Notes under the pieces: model-generated
What the model saw: only the letters and a program-made list of their open reading frames with translations
Told to the model about the DNA's origin: nothing
The model's database searches: none
Made by a program: the position numbers and the translations under genes
Part shown: piece after piece, positions 56,160 through 64,000 of the stretch
Layout: each line of letters begins with the position of its first letter
How positions within the stretch are numbered: the first letter of the stretch is position 1
Assembly: GCA_951217055.1 (NCBI GenBank)
Contig: OX578281.1
Span: 13,300,447-13,364,446 of the forward strand
DNA: 64,000 nucleotides
Reading direction: 5' to 3'
Source: Gerris lacustris
Lineage: Eukaryota; Arthropoda; Insecta; Hemiptera; Gerridae

Positions 56160-57221
56160 AATTTAGCAAAATTTAAAGAGCGCTGGCTGTTGAAATTAAT
56201 CTTGGGCCATATGTGGTCTACTTTCAACAAACCATCCAAATTTCATAAGCATCAGATGAGTAAATAAACATGAGGTGTAAACATGATGAGTAAACATAAG
56301 GTGTAAATAAATGTATGTTTGTGCGCATGTGCGAAGAGAAATAAATGGGCACAGAAGGTTGAAACTTATAAAGGACTAACAATGAGCTAATTATGGCCTA
56401 CCATAAAAATTTTAATAAAATTGATAAGTAGTTAGCGAATTTTCAAAGAAAATTACGCTATTGCAATGGCTTCAAAATTTTTGTAATGCGAATTTTTGAA
56501 AAATTTTTCCATGGAAATCCGTTTTAGACCATTCTGAATCGATTCCTGAAATTTAACACTTTTTTTTATGTATGTATGTATATATGTATGTATATATGTA
56601 TGTATATATGTGTCACTCCAGACGATATCTCCCCTTGGGATGCACTTAAAAATTTCAAATAAATTTTAAAATGTCAATAATATCAAAAGAAAGGATGAGT
56701 TCGTTGGCCAGAATTTTTGGAGTCCATTTAGGGGTCAAATTTTGACCATATAGGGTCAAAAAACGTGTTTTTTCCATTTTACCCCCCTTTTATGTGAAAA
56801 TATGATAAAAGTGTAAATAACAACAATTACTGTACTCTTAAAGAGCTTTCCAACGACATGCATCTTGAAGGGTAAATACTATTTTGACTTTTGTACCCCG
56901 TACCCCTGTGTACCAATTTTTTTTTTCACCCGAGCAAATTCTAAACCAAAATTTTCCTATATTATCATAAGCCAATAAAACGCAGATTTCTTTGAAAATT
57001 CGCTCATTAAGTCATGGTGCATGACTGGACTTTTTTTAAGATATTGTTGGTTTGCAAAGATTGCGCGATAGACCGACAGACAAGACACGGAACTAAAAAT
57101 GTTCCCGATACGATGTCTAAAACGGATTTCTGTCTTTGAATTTATTGAACAGATTTCTCCAAATTTAGAACTTAAATTAATTTCATATTTCGGCTCGGGT
57201 CTTGGGATGTGATTTGGCTAA
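56160..57221. repeat. Mixed repeat-derived sequence
   Basis: Contains CTACTTTCAACAAACCATCC (shared with 34813), a TATG microsatellite at about 56568-56612, and a single-copy version of the minisatellite progenitor at 57047-57145 (GCGCGATAGACCGACAGACA ... ACGGATTTCTGTCTTTGAAT). No gene. Confidence 0.5.
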
Positions 57222-57421
57222 TTCGGATTGTACGTGCCATCGAAATTTTTTCGAGTTGGACCTCTACATGGTTTATGTACAGGAGACAGGAGGGTTGTTT
57301 TTCTTCAGTAAATGAGCGGGGCGGCTATTGAAAATTCAAGGGTACACAAAATTAAGGTTTTTAATTTAATATGCGGGATTTTATCACCAAACCTCAAAGT
57401 GGTGGCACGTACAATCCGAAT
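57222..57421. mobile_element. MITE with TIRs, CGGATTGTACGTGCC family, copy 2
   Basis: Starts TTCGGATTGTACGTGCCA and ends GGCACGTACAATCCGAA, with the interior inverse to 7323-7541 (for example GGAGGGTTGTTTTTCTTCAG against CTGAAGAAAAACAAAACAAC). About 200 bp. Confidence 0.85.
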
Positions 57422-59104
57422 TTACCTGTGATTTTTCTAAACATGTATACCTAAATTTCGTTGTTTTCAGTGAACATAATGCTTCTTGTGCCTTCGGTAT
57501 GCTCGAAATCAAAACTACTTTTCTGACTTAAAATAACTTTAAAAGGATAAATTAATTAAAATTTTGAGTCATCAAAATCATTACTCTATTGTACACTAAG
57601 AATTATGTATATAGTCACATACTTAATGCAACTAATTAGAAATGTATTTTTCGCGTTTTTAATTTTAAGAAAAATAAATGGCTTAATAATAAAGTTAAGA
57701 GCAAAGCATATGTGTTTTTCAGTGAAAAATGAAATGAAGTTCTAGGAATCTAGTGAATTCCAATTTCAAGAGAATTTAAAGCCTTCATTCATAAGATAGG
57801 TGATAGGTTTGTTGACCTTCGTATCTTTAACCCCCCCCCCCCCCCTCTTATGTATTTTTTATTTTGTTAAGTTGAATAACCTGTTCAAGTATTAGAACTA
57901 GAACACTGGCAGCCTGTCAACAGTTGCGCAATCATATGATTAAGGTCAAAACAAAAACATTTTTTCTCATTCTTTTATCAGTGGTTTTTTGAACTCGTGA
58001 ACAATATTTTTTTTCTTCTGTAAATTTTTCATGTGTTTTAAGTGTTTTATGACGTAGTGTCTTTATTTACTTTTCTTTTGATTCTTATCCTCTTTTTAAT
58101 TATGAAACTGGATTTTCGGACTTCTAACTAAATAAATAATTATCTCTAAGAGTAATAATTATAAGTGAAAAGTGGGGGAAGGTTTGGCATAAGTGGGGAC
58201 AATAACTGGGGAATATATAGACGTCTGCCTTGCTTAGTTTTTTATTCAGGCTTGTGTTAAAACTTTCCTTTTTTCGTGGGGAGGGAGTTTTCTACAAAGG
58301 TTGACTAATTGGTTTATGGGTAAGTAAAATATTAAAAAAATGTTTTCTATATTTATGTTAAAAACTAGCATATTTACTAATGTTGATCTTATATTTCACC
58401 TGCCTTCTATCCAAGTTATCTATGTATTATCTACTCTTAATATCTTATTCTAGCCTTAAATCATAAAAACAACCACTAAATATGGTTAGACAACAAGCTG
58501 TCAATAAAGCTGTTATCAAATTTGACTTACACTTCTTGCAACTTTTATGAGTCATCTTTAGTAATATTCAATCGATATCTGTTCGTTCGAACTACATAAT
58601 ACCATCTAATATTCTTGTAATTATGAATAAACTAACTATATATAAATACTTAATCCTAATTCCCATATTGATTGAGATAGACCAATAATAGTCAACATTT
58701 TCTTGATTGAATGACAACCACCCAATTTTTTTTACCACTGATAAAAAAACAAAAAATGGTCGACGTTTAAATGTATACATACTTTTTAAATGTTGGTTTT
58801 GTTTTGTTATAATACAAATACATATTCATTTAACAGTGGTATTAAGTACCAAACGTATGTGTCAATAAATATGATTTTATATCTATCCAAATCTACAAAT
58901 CTATTCTATTGGGGGAATTGGAATTGTTATCTATTCCAATATCATCTGGCAGACCTGTTAGAACATCTGTTATTGTAAACTTACTCTATGGCAAGAAAAC
59001 ATTAATATCAAAATTAAATTTAAATTTTCATTGAGTCCTCAACATACATATATTAGCCATTATCACTTCTTTTTCGTGAGAGAGAAATGATTATTGGGTA
59101 ACAA
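57422..59104. other. Intergenic, nothing recognised
   Basis: AT-rich with a C run at 57831-57845. No protein motif, RNA gene or strong repeat was identified. Confidence 0.5.
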
Positions 59105-59310
59105 TGAAGAATATGAGGCTGTTTATAGAAAAGATGGCGGGACCTCACTCCAATTTTTTTTCTTTACTAAGGGATATTAAATCTCCTTATGTTATTTTTA
59201 AAATATTTAAATCATACAAATGTATAATCCTCTAAGTGTATAAGTTAAGCAAAGTTGTGTCACCAAGCAATTCTCGACCGTATCATATCCTTCAGTTCAG
59301 CCGATTATTG
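59105..59310 (-). repeat. Repeat family GATCGCTTGGTGGCA, copy 3
   Basis: Inverse of 29452-29700, from GTTTATAGAAAAGATGGCGG to CACCAAGCAATTCTCGACCG and CTTCAGTTCAGCCGAT. Confidence 0.75.
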
Positions 59311-59344
59311 ATTCAATAAAATGGAGAATAGTGTTATTTAATGT

Positions 59345-59665
59345 TAAAAGAGCTTCAATCAAAGCTAAAAATTGGTTGAGCTTCAATCAAAGCTAAAATT
59401 TGATTGAGCTTAAATCAAAACTAAAAATGGGTTTAAGCTTCAATCAAAGCTAAAATTTGGTAGCTTCAATCAAAGCTAAAATTTGGTAGCTTCAATCAAA
59501 GCTAAAATTTGGTAGCTTCAATCAAAGCTAAAATTTGGTAGCTTCAATCAAAGCTAAAATTTGGTAGCTTCAATCAAAACTAAAAATGGGTTTAAGCTTA
59601 AATCAAAGCTAAAATTTGATTGAGCTTAAATCAAAGCTAAAAATTGGTTGAGCTTCAATCAAATA
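59345..59665. repeat. AGCTTCAATCAAAGCTAAAA minisatellite
   Basis: Twelve or so units built on (A)GCTTCAATCAAAGCTAAAA. The spacer alternates between TTTGGT (short unit, about 25 bp, mid-array) and ATTGGTTG/TTTGATTG/ATGGGTTTA (longer units, about 28-30 bp, at both sides). AGCTTCAATC...GATTGAGCTT makes each junction partly palindromic. Confidence 0.92.
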
Positions 59666-60849
59666 GCTAGTCTTAGCTCAAGGTTGTTCTATTTGGGAAA
59701 ATCTAGTCTAGGGTTGTCCTTCTCATTTTCATTGAGAATTGAATAGCACAGTTTGAAGAATCTTGCTGGTCAATCTCTCCCCCTCCCCCATTGCCATTGA
59801 TGGTAATTCCTTTGACCTCCCCCACCTCTAAAACTAGCTTTACAAGTCTTGCAATAGGCTTAGCAGGCTGTATGTTTGCCTGATCTAGTCCCTTTCTTAC
59901 AAGAATAGTTATATTAAATTCCACAACAGATGAACTTTTATTATGGAATTAACATGTATTAATATTGAAAATTTGATGGTGTGAGTTTGTAGTAAATTAC
60001 TCTTTCATCCAATAATTTTTTACAGTGATCCTACATGAAAAAATAAATTATGGCTTAAAAATTAAATAATTATTTGTACTTTATGGCAAGAAAAAGTAAA
60101 AATTAAATTAAAAGTATCCCTAAGGGAAATAATTTTATTGTTTTCTCAATAATAATTTTCTGAATCATTTTATACATTATCCGTTTGTGTTGATTAATTA
60201 TTTTTACGTCCACTTCAATAATTAAATTGACCCTAGTGTTAATTATTCTATAACTTAAATAATTTTACATCTTTACGACTTATATGGTTGTATGAAGCCT
60301 AACTTTTCATACCTAATGATGTAATGACTCATTTTTTAGTGCAAAATGTGAGTAATAACAACTTATTGCTTATGAATCATATTATGAGCAATTCCTTTGA
60401 GAATAATAACATGTCAGAGAAGGTGAAGGCAAGATTAGCAATAGGAAAATAAGATGTTACTTCCTCGTTGCACCTATCTTTAAAAGGAAAGAAATTAGTA
60501 GAGCCAATAAACTTTTGGTATAGCAGATTGTGGTTTACGGAACAGGGATATGGATGTCGATGACATAGGGCAAGAAGATGGTAAAGAAGGTTTATTTAAG
60601 GGGAAATTTTAGGGCTGTTCGCAGTAAGGCCTTAGGATTTTGGACCAACATTGAACTTAAGAATTATATAATATGCTGTATATTGTCAGCGAAATAAGCA
60701 GTATAGCAAGGCTGAGATATTTAGAATGGATATCTGCTGAGAGATGGTCATAGAAACTTATGTATGATCACCCAGAAGGCGGAGAGAAAAATTAGGTGCA
60801 GTGCGATATAGTTCATAGGTGGTGAAATCAAGCCACACCAAGAAAAATG
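59666..60849. other. Non-coding stretch, one uncharacterised open frame
   Basis: A minus-strand frame of 73 codons (59924-59703) with a GNGGGGE segment looks less compositionally biased than its surroundings, but no family was recognised and no splice context is evident. The rest is AT-rich without recognised features. Confidence 0.3.
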
Positions 60850-61098
60850 GGTACTTCTTTAGATTGTTACTCCCCTATGTTATTTTTATATTATGAATGA
60901 ATATAATTATTTATACATTTGTTTGACTAAATAACTATTAAGACCAAGGGATGTTTTGTCCAATGTACATTGGCACAAATGAATATCACACTTATTTTTA
61001 TAACGGGAGTAACAGACTAAAAAAGATCATTCTGTACCCCTTTAGATTGTTACTCCCCTCTTTTGTTTATAAGGGGAATAACACTTATAATAAGTGCC
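60850..61098. mobile_element. MITE family GGTACTTCTTTAGATTG, copy 3
   Basis: Begins GGTACTTCTTTAGATTGTTA and ends GAATAACACTTATAATAAGTGCC. Like copy 1 it contains a second internal terminus (CCCTTTAGATTGTTACTCCC near 61038), so the doubled form is a shared ancestral structure and not an accident of one copy. Confidence 0.82.
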
Positions 61099-61920
61099 GA
61101 AAAATGAATATACATCGTCTGAGGGCTTAAATGGAAACATGATATTTGTAAGAATCATCTCTATACTTGGTTTTAAGTGTCTAATTTCAAGCAATCTTGA
61201 ACATTGTCTCCTATAAAAGATCTAAATTTAATGTTATTTATCCTCTTAGCCATTTCAAAAAATCACTTGTTCACCAAATTTAGTATGAAATCTACTTTTT
61301 TTTTTAATCAAATTAAATAAATAACTTATCGTATAAGTATTTGGAAGAATTTTAAAGCAGATGTGAAGAATATAAACATAAGTATTTCACATTGAAGATA
61401 GTAACATTTCTTTTAATGGATTCCATTGTTTAACTATTAAATTATGGATTTCTGAATAGCATGCAATGCTATTTTTATTTAAATCTCAGAATTTCCCTGT
61501 TAAATAGGTTTATAATAACTGGTTAGTTTGTCTTGTTCTTTTATTATTTATAAAATTAATTTTATTTTCTAGAATTATTATTGAATTAATAGGAAAGAGA
61601 CCTTGAAAACACGTGTTGGAGATAGAACTTTATTGTGAATTCTATTGAAATACTTAATATAGATTATGCCCCCTGAGTTTGCCGACCTTGAGACTATCTA
61701 TATTGACTTTAGTTATCTCACCTTGTTTTAACGTCACCTGAGCAGATATTCTATTATTCTTAGCATCGTGAGAAAAATAAACTTGTTTAAAATGTAATCT
61801 TTTTTTATAAAAGAAAAATCACCTGTCTCTCTATTTTTTTTTCTTAATTCAATTTTTTTAGAGGGCTCAACTTTGAGGGTTCAAAGCCAGCAATATATAT
61901 ATATTTATTTTACTAAAATT
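61099..61920. other. Intergenic, nothing recognised
   Basis: AT-rich, without repeat families or coding motifs that could be identified. Confidence 0.5.
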
Positions 61921-61921
61921 T

Positions 61922-62261
61922 GTCCCCCTCATGCCAGAACCATGAATGTGCAAATTCCACATTGTTGGGAAAAAGTTTATGATCCATATTCAGCATTCTA
62001 TTCCATAATTCAGCCATTCTATTTTGATTATTTTTTTATGTACAGCAACATGGTATTGGGCTTATTAGCCAGACAATTTTTTTTTTGGCCCTAGCATCCC
62101 CCCTCTTCCTAAAAATACACATTTATTGTTTCAGTATTTCACATTAATCAAACTGTCATAGCCACGAATTCGGGGTTCTGGCACAACATAGATAAGTCCA
62201 AATAGCTAATAAACTCAGAATATGAAAATTTCCACATTCATGGTTCTGGCATAAGGGGAAC
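61922..62261. repeat. Inverted repeat, CATGCCAGAACCATGAATGT
   Basis: 61922-61950 and 62233-62261 are reverse complements over 29 bp with about two mismatches, around a 280-bp interior that includes another TTCTGGCA copy near 62174. Probably a small TIR element. Confidence 0.75.
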
Positions 62262-62392
62262 GAATATATACTATGTATATTTGGCATTTGTTGTATTTAA
62301 TGTTATATATATTTATTAATACATAAAGGATATGAAAGATTTATAAATTTGGTGCATCAGATAGCAGATTTATGTATAGGAAAATCATTATA

Positions 62393-63048
62393 GTCCAGGA
62401 GATAGCCTGCAAAAAAGCCTGCCTAGTGCTTGGCATTAGGCATTTGAAAAAACCAGTGGGGAGCGGACATGTTCCAGCCATTTTGGTGGACAATGTGATT
62501 TTCATGATCCCTAGTACAGAATTAGTCGGTAGACCAAAACTTAAGTTGATGTTAGTTTGTCACTTTATAGGGACCACTTTGATTTGGAGTAATATTTGAA
62601 TAAACAACCAACCAAACAACAATATCTGCAAACTAATTTTATATACTCAGGAATAAAAAAAAAACACATTGTGGACATGGCCGCTCTCCACAGGTTTGTT
62701 CTTTTCAAATGCCTATTGCCAAGCTATGTACCTTTGACGAACTTAGCCGACCACATATTCTTAAAAGGCACCAAAAGTAACCTATCAAATGACAACTAAC
62801 ATTAACTAGATTTTTGGTCTACTAACTAATTTTGTACTCAGGAATAAAAAAAACACATTGTGCCCCAAAATGGGTGGGACATGGCTGCTCTCCACAGGTT
62901 TGTTCTTTTCAAATGCCTATTGCCAAGCTATGTTCTGTAGATGAACTTAGCCGACCAAATATTCTTAAAAGGCACCCAAAGATTAACTTGTATATTAAAT
63001 TCTAGCTTGATGTTAGTCTGACACTTTTTTGCACGCTATCTCCTGGAC
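62393..63048. mobile_element. 656-bp TIR element with an internal ~200-bp duplication
   Basis: Ends GTCCAGGAGATAGCCTGCAA and the inverse TTGCACGCTATCTCCTGGAC. Inside, a segment of about 170 bp (CACAGGTTTGTTCTTTTCAA, ATGCCTATTGCCAAGCTATG, ATTCTTAAAAGGCACC) occurs in tandem at about 62626-62795 and 62824-62990. Open frames inside have no transposase motifs. Confidence 0.75.
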
Positions 63049-63377
63049 CATTAGTAGTTCTAAGAAGGATTTTTGGACTTAGGATTTAGTGTTCATAAGA
63101 TTTTGATGGGGCACTAAAGGCCAATTTAATAGATATATGTGTAAGTTGGGAATTGGGATAATCGGTTGGAATACATTGAAAATGTTGGTCTTCGAGTTGC
63201 AAATGGATGTATCTGTTTGCTTAACAAGTCCTGTCAAGTGTTTTTACCAAACAACTGGAAAGTAAAATGTTATTGATTGTTCTAAAATTTGGCACCAGGT
63301 GTCACGTTCATAATTTTTGTTTTACCAATGTCTATTTAATAATTAGTAAAAACTTATATATTCATTTACTGTTACAG

Positions 63378-63708
63378 AGCAGGCGAAAATTTTATTAGAA
63401 ACGTGTGGCTCTCATGAGGGGGCTGAGAACAATGAAATGGGTTACTGGGGCTCAGAATGGCCTAGTTGACTCAAATCTCTCAGAAATGGTCGACTGGACG
63501 GAGCGGCTAGAAGGGCAGGTCGGTTAAAGCGAAAGCAACACTGGCCTGTTGGTCAGCCTCTTCCCACTGCAAGGTGGGCTCACGAGCCCCCTAACGTTCT
63601 TGAGTTACCCTCAGTTGAACACTACGAACAGCTTGCTCTCTCATTTGAACTTATAGTTCAGCAGCTTATTCAAGCTGAGAACTATAATACTGTTGGAAAC
63701 TTTTTAAG
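63378..63708 (+). CDS. Candidate exon of an unrecognised gene (3' partial)
   Basis: A good acceptor (TTTACTGTTACAG, ending 63377) and a strong donor (AAG|GTAAGT, 63708/63709) bound a GC-richer segment. One frame is open across it except for a single TGA at 63470-63472. Codons after the TGA give RKQHWPVGQPLPTARWAHEP and then an amphipathic helix-like stretch (EHYEQLALSFELIVQQLIQA, ENYNTVGNFLR). A second possible acceptor, CTCTCAG ending 63483, would start the exon after the TGA at 63484, which is the simplest reading. No family was recognised. It could also be a 5'UTR exon; the gene would continue past the right edge. Confidence 0.45.
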
Positions 63709-63884
63709 GTAAGTCCTTCTTTTTCAATATTTTTTAAACTATTGTTATACCTCTTAGTGATTAGTGATAACACTTCATGCTTGGTCTTCTAAGTTTTTCA
63801 ACATTTCGCTTCTTATGATGGAGAGATCTTTGGCGTTGAAAAAACTACTAGTAAAAACTAGTTCACGTTGTTAATTCCATAGGT

Positions 63885-63950
63885 CAACATGTACAGTCCT
63901 GAAGATACCTCCAGCATAGGAGACGAAACGTCGAAACATTTATTTTAATG
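63885..63950 (+). other. Possible retroelement untranslated fragment
   Basis: CAGTCCTGAAGATACCTCC followed by GGAGACGAAACGTCGAAACA is a pattern often seen in untranslated ends of Penelope-like and similar retroelements in invertebrates. Only this short piece is recognisable. Confidence 0.35.
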
Positions 63951-64000
63951 GTACAGTCAAGACCTAGATTTATTATTACTATGTTTTTATGGATTTTCAA

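Overview
The window is eukaryotic nuclear DNA: intron-split genes, very AT-rich non-coding sequence and dense decayed transposable elements. The two complete genes are arthropod-like. The eIF5A C-terminus closely resembles insect eIF5A, and repeats opening with a GGGTCCGTA-type motif followed by GTCTGTCCGTCC recall repeats known from insect genomes. A crustacean such as a copepod is possible, but this is a guess.

Layout. 1-11.9 kb holds repeats only: a 30-bp minisatellite, a long inverted repeat with a SINE inserted in one arm, a pogo-like MITE, several TIR elements, and a Harbinger element that keeps a broken first exon of its transposase. 11.9-14.9 kb is an extremely A/T homopolymer-rich block. 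14,901-19,008 (minus strand) is eIF5A in four coding exons (160 aa); one intron holds a decayed LINE tail and another a SINE. 19.6-28.4 kb is repeat-rich intergenic DNA. 28,427-36,005 (plus strand) is the F-actin capping protein beta subunit in five coding exons (278 aa). Its start codon ends exon 1 and intron 2 is a GC-AG intron. Its introns carry two long inverted repeats, an 8-bp-TSD MITE, a mariner pseudogene and a SINE. A probable 3'UTR exon lies at 37,845. 38-63.3 kb is again repeats: pogo-like and hAT-like MITEs, a recurring ~550-bp family with a tRNA T-arm-like segment, a 105-bp minisatellite and many inverted repeats. At 63.4-63.7 kb there is a candidate exon of an unrecognised gene running off the right edge.

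The genes do not form a functional unit; eIF5A acts in translation and capping protein in actin dynamics. They point away from each other (eIF5A left, capping protein right) with about 9.4 kb between start codons. In both, a 3' splice acceptor lies only 24-27 nt upstream of the start codon, which fits either a 5'UTR intron or spliced-leader trans-splicing. No CRISPR array, operon, convincing functional tRNA gene or rRNA was seen. Repeat families were recognised by eye, so their outer boundaries are approximate unless a target-site duplication or terminal inverted repeat is cited.
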